Below are positions 33,604 to 41,713 of a DNA stretch of 64,000 nucleotides, piece by piece; position 1 is the stretch's first letter, and each line of letters opens with the position of its first letter. Both the position numbers and the translations under genes were made by a program. Below the pieces are notes generated by a model. It was not told where the DNA came from and did no database searches. It worked only from the letters and a program-made list of their open reading frames with translations. The stretch comes from Bacillota bacterium (GTDB lineage Bacteria; Bacillota; Sulfobacillia; JAJZYS01; JAJYTV01): NCBI GenBank assembly GCA_021793645.1, contig JAJYSJ010000004.1, positions 62,001 to 126,000 on the forward strand. Reading direction: 5' to 3'.

Positions 33604-34935
33604 TTGAAGATTTCTCTCGCTGCTCTGCGCGCACCGATGGCCGCACTGGGCGTTGCCGCGCTCGGCGTCTTCGCGGCAGGGGGGATTGCCCAGGCCGCCG
33701 GCGGCAACAGCGCAACGATCACCTATACGGCGAGCCCGCCGAACCACTTCGCGTTCGCGGCCGCGCCTGCCGGGGCATTCCCGACCCCGTCGCAGTGCGT
33801 GACCGCGTTCGGACTCGCCTGCTACACGCCGCAGGAGATCCGCACGGCGTACAACGTACCCTCGAGCCTGACGGGCGCCGGCCAGACGATCGTGATCATC
33901 GACGCCTACGGCAGCCCGACGATTCGGCAGGACCTGGCGACGTTCGACGCGACGTTCGGGCTGCCGAAGGCGCAGCTCAACATCATGTACCCCGACGGCA
34001 AGGCCACGTTCAACCCGAACAAGGCAACGGAGGTCGGCTGGGCGGAGGAGGTCTCCCTCGACGTGGAGTGGTCGCACGCGATCGCGCCCGGTGCGACGAT
34101 CGACCTGCTGATCGCTCCGACGGCAGCGGGCAACGTGCTGAACGACGTGGAGAACTACGCCGTCCAAAATCACCTCGGCAACGTGATGTCGATGAGCTTC
34201 GGTGCGCCGGAGGCGGCGATCGCAGGTGGGGGCAACAACCTCCAGCTCCAGCAGGCGGACCAGATCTACCGTGCTGCGGCCGCAGCTGGGATCAGCGTTT
34301 TCGCTTCGGCCGGCGACAACGGGGCGGGCAACGGATATTCCTATCCGAACGCGCTCTTCCCGGCTTCCGACCCGTACGTCACGTCGGTCGGCGGAACAGA
34401 CCTGTTCATGAGTGACAGCGGACAGTACCAGAGCGAGACCGTCTGGAACGACTCTGACGCGACCCTTTGCCCCTTCGGCTGCGCATACGGGCCGTTCGGC
34501 GCGACGGGCGGAGCCCCGAGCGCGGTCTTCCAGGCGCCGTCCTACCAGGCGGGCGTCACCGGTCAGTCGATGCGCTCCACGTCCGACGTCTCCTACAACG
34601 CGTCCGTGTACACCTCCGTGCTCGTCTACCTGGGATTTTTGGGCCCGAACTCCGGCTTCTACTTCTTCGGCGGCACCAGCGAGGGCGCTCCCCAGTGGGC
34701 CGCGATTACGGCCCTCGCTGACCAGGCTGCGGGCCACCCGCTCGGTTTTTTGAACCCGCAGCTCTACCAGATCGCCCAGAACCCCGCCGCGTACGCGGCG
34801 GACTTCCATGACGTCACGGTAGGACAGAATGGGTTCGGAAGCACCGGCTACTCGGCCGGCACTGGCTACGACCTGCCGACCGGCCTCGGCTCGCCGGACG
34901 TCGCGAACCTGATCAACACGCTTGCAGGGCACTAG
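33604..34935 (+). CDS. S53 (sedolisin/kumamolisin-like) serine-carboxyl peptidase, short or no propeptide
   Basis: Secreted protease of 443 residues. TTG 33604 follows TATAGGAGGCAACGGA. A signal peptide (about 1-33) is followed by only about 40 residues before the catalytic domain starts at ACYTPQEIRTAYNVP. The catalytic pair Glu149/Asp153 is in EEVSLDVEW, the oxyanion Asp238 in SAGDNG and the nucleophile Ser359 in GGTSEGAPQWAA; the C-terminal calcium-site region (DFHDVTVGQNGF, GTGYDLPTGLGSP) is present. Typical S53 enzymes act at low pH and have a propeptide of about 190 residues, which is absent here. Four cysteines (QCV, ACY, LCPFGC) may form disulfides. Confidence 0.92.
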   Translation: MKISLAALRAPMAALGVAALGVFAAGGIAQAAGGNSATITYTASPPNHFAFAAAPAGAFPTPSQCVTAFGLACYTPQEIRTAYNVPSSLTGAGQTIVIIDAYGSPTIRQDLATFDATFGLPKAQLNIMYPDGKATFNPNKATEVGWAEEVSLDVEWSHAIAPGATIDLLIAPTAAGNVLNDVENYAVQNHLGNVMSMSFGAPEAAIAGGGNNLQLQQADQIYRAAAAAGISVFASAGDNGAGNGYSYPNALFPASDPYVTSVGGTDLFMSDSGQYQSETVWNDSDATLCPFGCAYGPFGATGGAPSAVFQAPSYQAGVTGQSMRSTSDVSYNASVYTSVLVYLGFLGPNSGFYFFGGTSEGAPQWAAITALADQAAGHPLGFLNPQLYQIAQNPAAYAADFHDVTVGQNGFGSTGYSAGTGYDLPTGLGSPDVANLINTLAGH

Positions 34936-34950
34936 AGCCGAGCAAGCCAA

Positions 34951-34982
34951 AGGCGCCCCCGCCAGCACAGGCGGGGGCGCCT
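34951..34982 (+). terminator. Terminator of the S53 protease gene
   Basis: Perfect 13-base GC stem with a 6-base loop, 16 bases after the stop, followed by CCCTTG. Confidence 0.75.
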
Positions 34983-34987
34983 CCCTT

Positions 34988-35095
34988 GTGCGCCCGGCAT
35001 GGGTGAATGACCTGGGGGTGCAAGTCCCCTGCGGGGCCTGGTCGTGGCAACCGCAAGCCAATGGCAAGGGCATCCGCCCTTCAGGGCGGGGAGGT
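34988..35095 (+). mobile_element. 5'-end remnant of a group II intron
   Basis: Begins GTGCGCCCGGCATGGGTG and continues with GGGGGTGCAAGTCCCC, GGGGCCTGGTCGTGGC and GCCAATGGCAAGGG. This is the conserved start of domain I of bacterial group II introns as I recall it. A CCGCCC-TTCA-GGGCGG hairpin follows at 35074-35089. The sequence then stops resembling an intron and runs into the 3' end of the acyl-CoA synthetase gene; no reverse transcriptase or domain V/VI is seen. It is a dead 5' fragment. The last hairpin alone could also be read as an IS200/IS605 right end. Confidence 0.65.
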
Positions 35096-36571
35096 TCAAG
35101 TCAGGCGCTGGCGAATGACGTGCTTCAGGAGCTTGCCTGTTGGATTGCGCGGCAGCGCATCGACGATCTCCAGGCGGCGCGGGTGTTTTTGACTCGAGAG
35201 CATCGGACGCACGAACTCTCGCAGTTCGTCGAGGGTCAACGCCTCACCCGGGCGGAGCGTCACGACGGCCGTAACCGTCTCGCCCCAGTCCGGATGGGGC
35301 GTGCCGACCACTGCGGCGTCTGCAACGGACGGATGCCTGAGTATCGCTTCCTCCACTTCGCGTGGGAAGACGTTGAAGCCTCCGGAAAGGATCAGGTCCT
35401 TCTTCCGATCCAGCATCCAGTAGTAGCCTTCCACGTCGCGGAAGGCCATATCGCCCGTGTGGATCCAGCCGTCCTGCAGCACCTGCGCCGTTGCCTCGGC
35501 GTTCTTCAGGTAGCCGCGCATCGCGCTTGGGGTGCGCATGATCAGTTCACCGGGGGCATTGCGCTGTACGTCTGCGCCATATTCGTCGACGAGGCGCACT
35601 TCGGCGTTGATCGTCGGATGCCAGCCGAGGGAGCCGGCGTGATCGGGGTGGTCGCGGTCCTGCAAGGCTATCCCGTTGGGACCCGACTCGGTCAGTCCGT
35701 AGACGCCCATCCACTCGCCACCAAAAGCCTTTCGCACTGCCTCGACCTGTTCCTTTGCCATTGGGGCGCCGCCGTAGATGAAGCGGCGCATGCTGGAAAG
35801 GTCGTATCGCTCGGGACCGGCGCGCAGGGCAAGCAGGTAGGCGACTGGTGCAGCAAAGAGGTACTTGGCCTTATGCGCCTGGATCGTCTGGAGCAGCGCC
35901 GCAGGTTCCCGTGGATTGAAGCTGTCGAGGACGATGCAGCTTCCGGTGGCGATTGCGCCGACCAGGAAGAGATTCAGGGGCGCGGAGTGCGTCAGAGGCA
36001 TGGCGATCAGCACGCGCTCTAAGGGGCGCATGCCGAATTCGTAGGCAGCCATCGCTGCTGTCTCGCAGGCTGCAGCGTTGGTGAGGAGCGCCCCCTTTGG
36101 GCTGCCCGTGGTGCCTGAGGTGTAGAGCACCTCCGCATCGTCCTCTGCCTTCGGGTAGGGGAGAGGCTCTGCGGGCTGCCCAATCAGCTCCTGTGGATCG
36201 AGGAGCACCGCCTGCCGTTCTGCTGGGACGAGATCACGGAAGGGCTTTTGTGCGACGACGGCCTTCACTTCTGCGTGGTCCAGCAGCGCAGCGATCTCCG
36301 CCTGGGTCAGACGGGGATTGAGCGGCACCGCGACGGCGCCCAGGCGAAGGATGCCGAGAAAGGCGATCGGAAAGTCGATCGTGTTTCCGACCAGCAGCGC
36401 GACGCGATCTCCAGGATGAACGCCCAGGCGCCCCAGCACACCGGCTGCAGAGAGCGCGGCTGCCTGCAGCCCCGCGTAGCTCAGGGTTCGGTTCTCTGCT
36501 GGCGACAGGATGGCGGGATGCTCCGGAAAGTTTGTGGCGGCTCGGTCCAGAAGCTGCGGCACAGTCGTCAT
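35096..36571 (-). CDS. AMP-binding acyl-CoA synthetase
   Basis: Acyl-adenylate/CoA ligase of 491 residues. The P-loop-like motif is LYTSGTTGSPKGALL, then YGLTESGPNG, GWIHTGDMAFRDVEGY, DRKKDLILSGGFNVFP and the catalytic lysine in LPRNPTGKLLK. It activates a fatty or short-chain acid; specificity cannot be read. Its ATG overlaps the dehydrogenase stop (ATGA), so it is the last gene of the merR-acd-acs operon. Its stop codon lies at the edge of the intron remnant, so the last few residues may have been altered by that insertion. Confidence 0.92.
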   Translation of the reverse strand: MTTVPQLLDRAATNFPEHPAILSPAENRTLSYAGLQAAALSAAGVLGRLGVHPGDRVALLVGNTIDFPIAFLGILRLGAVAVPLNPRLTQAEIAALLDHAEVKAVVAQKPFRDLVPAERQAVLLDPQELIGQPAEPLPYPKAEDDAEVLYTSGTTGSPKGALLTNAAACETAAMAAYEFGMRPLERVLIAMPLTHSAPLNLFLVGAIATGSCIVLDSFNPREPAALLQTIQAHKAKYLFAAPVAYLLALRAGPERYDLSSMRRFIYGGAPMAKEQVEAVRKAFGGEWMGVYGLTESGPNGIALQDRDHPDHAGSLGWHPTINAEVRLVDEYGADVQRNAPGELIMRTPSAMRGYLKNAEATAQVLQDGWIHTGDMAFRDVEGYYWMLDRKKDLILSGGFNVFPREVEEAILRHPSVADAAVVGTPHPDWGETVTAVVTLRPGEALTLDELREFVRPMLSSQKHPRRLEIVDALPRNPTGKLLKHVIRQRLT

Positions 36572-38361
36572 CTCAGTGGCACCTCCACACGGGTCGCGGG
36601 GAGTGCGACAGCGTCGAGCGGCAGGTAGGTGACGAGCGCGGAGTAGGCGGCGCCGAGCCAGCTGACATCCTCCCCGAGGCCATGCAGCGGTGCCGGGGCG
36701 AGGTGAAGCCGCGCCAGCCACCAGCTGAGCACCAGCTTGCGACTGCTGGTTGGCAGTTCCAACACCGCCTCGTCGAGCAGCAGGGCGAACTCGAGGATCT
36801 CGGCGAGCCAGTCGCTGAGGCGCCGCGCGTGCTGCTCCTGGCTCTCTGGGTGGATGCGCAGCCAGCCGATCGCTTGCTCTGCCATCTGCCACTGCGTGCG
36901 CAGCATGCGGCCGAGGTCCCGTGCCGCAGGCATCGCTTCGGCTCGATCGATGGTCTCCTTGATCCGTTTGGACAGCGTTTCGTCGGCGTGCCAGCGGGGT
37001 GCGAAGGTTCGCAGGACCTCGAGAGCCTGTATATTCGCAGGGCCTTCCCAGACCGGCAGCACTTGGGCCTCGCGGAACATGCGAGCGGTGACGTACTCCT
37101 CGACGTAGCCGTTGCCGCCCAGAACCTCGATGGCACGGCTCGCGTTTCGCACCGCGACTTCCCCGGTGCGGTACTTTGCCAGGGCGGTTGTCAGACGGTG
37201 CCAGCCGTGCCTCTCCGGCGTCGGATCCTTGATGTAGTCGTCCAAGGCCTGAGCGGCGCAGAAGGCGAGCGCTGTGGCCGCTTCGAGCTCTGCGAGCATA
37301 GTCACGATGGTTTCCTGGACCATCGGGAATCGGTCGAGGGACTGCCCGAACGCAGAGCGCTGGGCCGCATACAGCTGGGCCTCGAGGAAGACGCGCCGGT
37401 GGATGCCGGCTGATGCGATCGCGTTGGCGATGCGTGAGAATTCGAGTGCCTCGAGCATGTGCTTGAAGCCATCCGGCGATGGGGTCACCAGTTCGGCAAG
37501 CGCCCCGTCGAGATCGATCTCGCCGGTGGCGAGGCCGGTTGTTCCCAGCTTGTCTTTCAGCCTGCGAATGCGGTAGGCATTCACCGCTCCGTCGCCCAGG
37601 AGCCGCGGCAGGAGGTAAAGGGCCAGGCCGCGCGTTCCGGCTTCGGCCCCGGGCGGGCGCGCCGTCACGAGACTGAAGTCCGCGTCGGCGTTGCTCGCGA
37701 ACCACTTCTCGCCACGCAGGGAAGCAAGCTGGGCATCCGGGTTCAGCCCGTAGCGCGCGAGGGCGGCTGCACGGTCCGCGTCGGCGATCGGCACCGCCTG
37801 CGTCGTTGCGGCGCCGGCATCCGAGCCGCCCTGCTTCTCCGTGACCCAGGTGGCTCCGTCGGCGAAGGGGCCCTCCTCGCGCACCGCGAGCTGGGGAAGG
37901 TAGCGTCGACGCTGCTCTTCACTGCCATGGCGAGCAATCACGAAGGCGGCGGAGGCGGTCAAGGTCACGGGACAGGCAAGCCCTGGGTCCGACTCGCTGA
38001 GAAGGTACAACAGGCCAAAGTGGGCGCTGTACGGCAGAGCGCTTGGTCCGTAGTTGCAGCCGATCGTCCCAAGGCCATAGACCTGGCGAACGGACTCCTC
38101 ATAGAGTGGGTTGTAACGCACGTGATTGACGACATTGCCCTGCCGGTCGTATGTCTCGAGCACCGGCCGCGCCACGCGGTCCGTATACTCCGCCTGGCGA
38201 TCGATCGCATCGCCGGAGAGCGCGCCCATGCGCTCTAAGAGCGGAAGCGCCCTTGCGTAGTCCCCATCGCCCAGGGTGCGCCGCAAATGTGCCTGAAGGT
38301 TCGGATCGATCGCAAAGAAGTTTTGCCCGCGGCCCTCCGGCCGCTCGTCGTGCACGCCCAC
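36568..38361 (-). CDS. AidB-like acyl-CoA dehydrogenase
   Basis: FAD enzyme of about 597 residues, longer than the 380-residue core family and matching the AidB/long subfamily. VTEKQGGSDAGA (flavin contact), a middle beta domain, IEVLGGNGYVEEYV, VLPVWEGPANIQALEVLR (catalytic-acid region) and a C-terminal helical extension (about 480-597). The start is GTG 38361, one base after the merR stop, with AGGAAGGGAAGC in front; GTG 38355 is also possible. Grouped with an acyl-CoA synthetase and a MerR regulator, it suggests acyl-CoA degradation rather than alkylation defence. Confidence 0.9.
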   Translation of the reverse strand: MGVHDERPEGRGQNFFAIDPNLQAHLRRTLGDGDYARALPLLERMGALSGDAIDRQAEYTDRVARPVLETYDRQGNVVNHVRYNPLYEESVRQVYGLGTIGCNYGPSALPYSAHFGLLYLLSESDPGLACPVTLTASAAFVIARHGSEEQRRRYLPQLAVREEGPFADGATWVTEKQGGSDAGAATTQAVPIADADRAAALARYGLNPDAQLASLRGEKWFASNADADFSLVTARPPGAEAGTRGLALYLLPRLLGDGAVNAYRIRRLKDKLGTTGLATGEIDLDGALAELVTPSPDGFKHMLEALEFSRIANAIASAGIHRRVFLEAQLYAAQRSAFGQSLDRFPMVQETIVTMLAELEAATALAFCAAQALDDYIKDPTPERHGWHRLTTALAKYRTGEVAVRNASRAIEVLGGNGYVEEYVTARMFREAQVLPVWEGPANIQALEVLRTFAPRWHADETLSKRIKETIDRAEAMPAARDLGRMLRTQWQMAEQAIGWLRIHPESQEQHARRLSDWLAEILEFALLLDEAVLELPTSSRKLVLSWWLARLHLAPAPLHGLGEDVSWLGAAYSALVTYLPLDAVALPATRVEVPLR

Positions 38362-38362
38362 T

Positions 38363-38785
38363 CTACCGCTTCCCTTCCTCGGACTGCTGCCTGAGCCTAC
38401 GCTGCAACTGCACGCCCAATTTGCGCTCCCAAGCGCGGAGCTCCTCGATCGCCTCCGAGATCGCGGCACGCTTGCTCTCCAGCTGGCTGATCTTCTGGCG
38501 GCCGTAGGCGAGGGTGCGCTCGAGCTGTGCAACCTCGGAGGGGTCCAGGTCGTAGAGGTCGATCATCTCGGCGATCTCGGAGAGGTTGAAGCCGAGCGAA
38601 CGCCCGCGCAGCACGAGCCGCAGACGGACGCGGTCGCGCTCGCTGAACACGCGACGCTGGCCTTGTCGGGCCGGCTCTACGAGGCCGCAGCTTTCGTAGT
38701 GGCGGATGGTGCGAGCCGTGACGTCGAACTCTTGGCAAAGCTGGGTGATGGAGTAGACGCGCCCGCCGTTTTCTACGCAGATCAC
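38363..38785 (-). CDS. MerR-family regulator of the acyl-CoA operon
   Basis: 140 residues: winged helix-turn-helix (YSITQLCQEFDVTARTIRHYESCGLV) and a long coiled-coil dimer helix (about 85-130), without effector-binding cysteines. This is the layout of LiuR-type MerR regulators of branched-chain or fatty acyl-CoA catabolism. The annotated GTG lies inside the perfect GGAGGAGGTGATC ribosome site, so the true start may be an unusual codon just after it (the next in-frame codons are ATC, TGC, GTA). It heads the operon and probably controls its own promoter. Confidence 0.88.
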   Translation of the reverse strand: MICVENGGRVYSITQLCQEFDVTARTIRHYESCGLVEPARQGQRRVFSERDRVRLRLVLRGRSLGFNLSEIAEMIDLYDLDPSEVAQLERTLAYGRQKISQLESKRAAISEAIEELRAWERKLGVQLQRRLRQQSEEGKR

Positions 38786-38814
38786 CTCCTCCGGTACACT
38801 GCTCTCCTGCCGTC

Positions 38815-38843
38815 ACCGTACCTTACGTTAACGTAAGGGTCAA
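38815..38843 (-). promoter_or_regulatory. Promoter with 18-bp palindromic operator in the spacer
   Basis: -35 TTGACC (38843-38838) and -10 TACGGT (38820-38815) are 17 bases apart. The spacer and its edge form the perfect palindrome CCTTACGTTAACGTAAGG (38838-38821). MerR proteins bind inside spacers, and the core TTACGTTAACGTAA resembles the LiuR operator as I remember it. Confidence 0.82.
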
Positions 38844-38931
38844 TGTGGTGTGCGGCCGCGAGGAATCACTGCGCAGACGGGGAACTACTCGAACGCAGGG
38901 GCCAATTGGACCGCACGGGGAAGGGAAAGCC

Positions 38932-39687
38932 TTGATCTACCTCAAGAGGCCGCAAGAGATCAAACGCATGGGCGAGGGAGGCCGTATCCTGGCCACCGTC
39001 ATGGAGGACGTCCACCGGGAGATCCGCGCGGGGATTACGCCGCAGCAACTCGACACGCTCGCGCGGCGCGGTATTCGCGCGCGCAGGGCGCTGCCGGCCC
39101 AGCTTGGCTACCGCAGCTACCCGGCCAGCATCTGCGTCTCGCCGAACGAGGTCGTGGTGCACGGCATACCCGACGACCGGCGCTTCGTGGACGGTGATGT
39201 CGTCTCGATCGACTTTGCCATCATTTATGACGGCTACTATGTCGACATGGCCCGGACCTATCCGGTCGGTACCGTCTCAAAGGAGGCCATGCACCTGATC
39301 GAAGAGACGCGGGAGGCCTTCGCGAAGGGATTTGCCGAGGCCCACGCAGGGAACCGGATCGGGGACATCGCGCACGCCATCGAGACGCACCTTGTGGCGC
39401 AGAAGCTCTTTGCCGTGCGGGAGTTCATCGGGCACGGCATCGGCCGCTCGTTCCATGAAGAGCCGGACGTGCCGAATGTCGGGGAGGCAGGCCGTGGAGC
39501 GCCCCTACGCGTGGGGTTGACGCTCGCGATCGAGCCGATGGTCACGGTGCACGAGCCTCGCGTCGAGATCATGGAGGACGGCTGGACCGCCACGACAGGA
39601 GATGGCAACCTCGCCGCACATTACGAAAACACCGTGGCGATTACCGAGGACGGACCGATCTGCCTGACGGCAGGCGCCGAACACTAA
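38932..39687 (+). CDS. map: Methionine aminopeptidase, type I
   Basis: Removes the initiator methionine from nascent proteins, 251 residues. The five metal ligands are visible: Asp in SIDFAIIYDG, Asp in YYVDMART, His in GHGIGRSFHEEP, Glu in AIEPMVTV and Glu in YENTVAIT. There is no SEC-C zinc extension. TTG 38932 follows GGGAAGGGAAAGCC; the upstream frame lacks a start with a ribosome site. Divergent from the merR operon; the hem operon promoter follows 24 bases after its stop. Confidence 0.95.
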   Translation: MIYLKRPQEIKRMGEGGRILATVMEDVHREIRAGITPQQLDTLARRGIRARRALPAQLGYRSYPASICVSPNEVVVHGIPDDRRFVDGDVVSIDFAIIYDGYYVDMARTYPVGTVSKEAMHLIEETREAFAKGFAEAHAGNRIGDIAHAIETHLVAQKLFAVREFIGHGIGRSFHEEPDVPNVGEAGRGAPLRVGLTLAIEPMVTVHEPRVEIMEDGWTATTGDGNLAAHYENTVAITEDGPICLTAGAEH

Positions 39688-39710
39688 CCTGTTCCCGCGC
39701 GGGCCTCTGC

Positions 39711-39716
39711 TATAAT
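39711..39716 (+). promoter_or_regulatory. Extended -10 promoter of the hemEHY-deoC-pdp-cdd run
   Basis: TGCTATAAT is a perfect -10 hexamer with the TGn extension; the -35 at the 17-base position is poor. Transcription would start near 39722, giving a leader of about 27 bases. Confidence 0.72.
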
Positions 39717-39748
39717 GCAGGGGAACTTTGGGCCGCTGGAGGAACTAC

Positions 39749-40777
39749 ATGTCCCCTGACTTCCTCGCGGCTTGCCGGCGCCAGCCGGCGGGCGGCACGC
39801 CGGTCTGGTTCATGCGCCAGGCGGGTCGCTATCAGCCGGAATATCGGAAGATCCGCGAACGCCGCTCGCTGCTGGAGATCTGCGCTTTGCCGGATATCTG
39901 CACCGAGGTGACGCTCCTTCCTGTGCACCAACTCGGTGTCGATGCCGCGATCCTCTTCTCCGACATCACCGTGCCGCTGCTTGCCGTCGGCGTCCACCTG
40001 CGCATCGAGGAGAATGTCGGGCCCGTCATCGAGCGGCCCTTTACCTCTGCGCAAGACATCGAGCGCCTGCGCCCACTCGTCCCGGAGGAAGACGAGCCCT
40101 ACGTGTCGGCGGCTGTGGGGCAGATTGTTTCCGAACTTAATGGACTGCCCCTGATCGGCTTTGGTGGCGGGCCGTTCACCCTTGCGAGCTACCTCGTGGA
40201 GGGTGGGCCGTCGCGCCAGTATCTGAAGGTCAAGGGCTTGATGTGGGAAGACCCGGCAACCTTTCGGCGCCTGCTCGAACGCCTCGCGGAGATCACGTTC
40301 GCGCACCTCGAGGCGCAGGTACGCGCCGGGGCTGCGGCGCTGCAGATCTTCGACAGCTGGATCGGCAGTCTGACGCCGTACGATTACCGCACCCATGTCC
40401 TGCCTGTGATGCAGGGACTGTTCGCCCGCCTGCGATCTCTTTCTGTGCCGACGATCTACTTCGGCGTCGAGACCGCGGGGCTGCTGCCGCTGATGGCCGA
40501 GGCCGGCGCCGATGCCCTCGGCGTCGATTGGCGAGTCGATCTTGCGGAAGCTTGGCGCGTGGTAGGAACCCGCCATGCCATCCAGGGCAACCTAGATCCG
40601 GCGCTGCTCTTGGGGCCTTGGCCCGAGGTGGAGCGCGGTACGCGCAGGGTGCTCGCGGCAGCGAACGCTCGGCCCGGACACATCTTCAATCTCGGGCACG
40701 GCGTATTGCCCACGACCCCGCCGGATATCCTGCGGCGCGTCGTGGATCTCGTCCACGCATCGCCTGCGGAGATGTAG
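39749..40777 (+). CDS. hemE: Uroporphyrinogen decarboxylase
   Basis: Decarboxylates uroporphyrinogen III to coproporphyrinogen III, 342 residues. The N-terminal signature PVWFMRQAGRYQPEYRKIR holds the catalytic arginines, DAAILFSDITVP the essential Asp, GFGGGPFTLASYLVEGG follows, and the C-terminal FNLGHGVLPTTPPD closes it. ATG 39749 follows GCTGGAGGAACTAC. First gene of hemE-hemH-hemY, the Bacillota coproporphyrin pathway order. Confidence 0.97.
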   Translation: MSPDFLAACRRQPAGGTPVWFMRQAGRYQPEYRKIRERRSLLEICALPDICTEVTLLPVHQLGVDAAILFSDITVPLLAVGVHLRIEENVGPVIERPFTSAQDIERLRPLVPEEDEPYVSAAVGQIVSELNGLPLIGFGGGPFTLASYLVEGGPSRQYLKVKGLMWEDPATFRRLLERLAEITFAHLEAQVRAGAAALQIFDSWIGSLTPYDYRTHVLPVMQGLFARLRSLSVPTIYFGVETAGLLPLMAEAGADALGVDWRVDLAEAWRVVGTRHAIQGNLDPALLLGPWPEVERGTRRVLAAANARPGHIFNLGHGVLPTTPPDILRRVVDLVHASPAEM

Positions 40778-40789
40778 GGAGGTTTTCGG

Positions 40790-41713
40790 ATGGAGAAGCC
40801 CCATGGCGTCCTGGTCATGGCATATGGCACACCGAAGAACATGGAGGAGGTGCCCGCCTACTACACCCACATCAGGGGTGGCAGGCCGCCCAGCAGAGAA
40901 TTGCTGGAAGAGCTTGAGGGCCGGTACCGCGCGATCGGTGGCCATTCGCCGCTGCACGAGATCACCCGCGCGCAGGCGAAGGGCATCGAAGATGCGCTGC
41001 GCGAGGACGGGGAGGGCCGGTACAAGGTATACCTCGGCATGAAGCACACCGCACCCTTCATCGAGGACGCGGTCGATGAGATGCGTGAGGACGGCATCGA
41101 ACGTGCCGCAGCGCTGGTGCTTGCGCCCCACTACTCGAAGATGAGCGTCGGGAGCTACTTCGAGCGCGTCCGCAGCCACAACGCGGACAAGAAGCCGGAG
41201 TTCCACTTCATCGACCACTGGCACGCTGAGGAGGACTTCCTGGACTTCGCCGCGCAGCGGGTCGAGAAAGCGCTGCAAGAGTTCCCCAAGGAGGTCCGCG
41301 ACGACGTACGCGTGGTGTTCTCGGCGCACAGCTTGCCCGCACGCATCCTGCGCGAGGGGGACCCGTATGCGGACCAGTTGCACGAAACAGGCGACCTGAT
41401 CGCGCGCCGCCTCGGGCTGCGCCACTGGCTGTTCGGTTGGCAGAGTGCCGGCCGCACCGACGACGAATGGCTGGGACCGGACATCCGCGAGGTGATCAAG
41501 GAACTGCGCCGCGACGGTCATGGCCATGTCCTGCTGTGTCCCGTAGGATTCGTCGCGGACCATCTCGAGGTGCTCTACGACGTCGACATCGAGGCGCAGG
41601 CACTGGCGAAGGATCTGGATCTTGTGCTCCACCGCACCGAGTCGCCGAACGCGGACCCCGCCTTCACGCATGCGCTCGCGGGCGTGGTGCGCAGGCGCCT
41701 TCAGCAGCCATGA
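40790..41713 (+). CDS. hemH: Coproporphyrin ferrochelatase
   Basis: Inserts Fe2+ into coproporphyrin III (CpfC in newer naming), 307 residues, soluble. Starts GVLVMAYGTPKNMEEV; active-site His in VFSAHSLPARI and Glu in GFVADHLEVLYDVD. GGHSPLHEITRAQA is the family substrate loop. Lacks the C-terminal [2Fe-2S] extension of actinobacterial enzymes, as in Bacillus. ATG follows AGGGAGGTTTTCGG; the stop overlaps hemY as ATGA. Confidence 0.96.
   Translation: MEKPHGVLVMAYGTPKNMEEVPAYYTHIRGGRPPSRELLEELEGRYRAIGGHSPLHEITRAQAKGIEDALREDGEGRYKVYLGMKHTAPFIEDAVDEMREDGIERAAALVLAPHYSKMSVGSYFERVRSHNADKKPEFHFIDHWHAEEDFLDFAAQRVEKALQEFPKEVRDDVRVVFSAHSLPARILREGDPYADQLHETGDLIARRLGLRHWLFGWQSAGRTDDEWLGPDIREVIKELRRDGHGHVLLCPVGFVADHLEVLYDVDIEAQALAKDLDLVLHRTESPNADPAFTHALAGVVRRRLQQP

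Noticed and set aside
35074-35095. IS200/IS605 right-end hairpin
   Set aside because: CCGCCC-TTCA-GGGCGG looks similar, but the preceding 80 bases fit group II intron domain I and no TnpA/TnpB is present.
35085-35105. tRNA T-arm-like GGTTCAAGTC
   Set aside because: No acceptor, D or anticodon arms around it. No tRNA or rRNA gene was recognised in the window.
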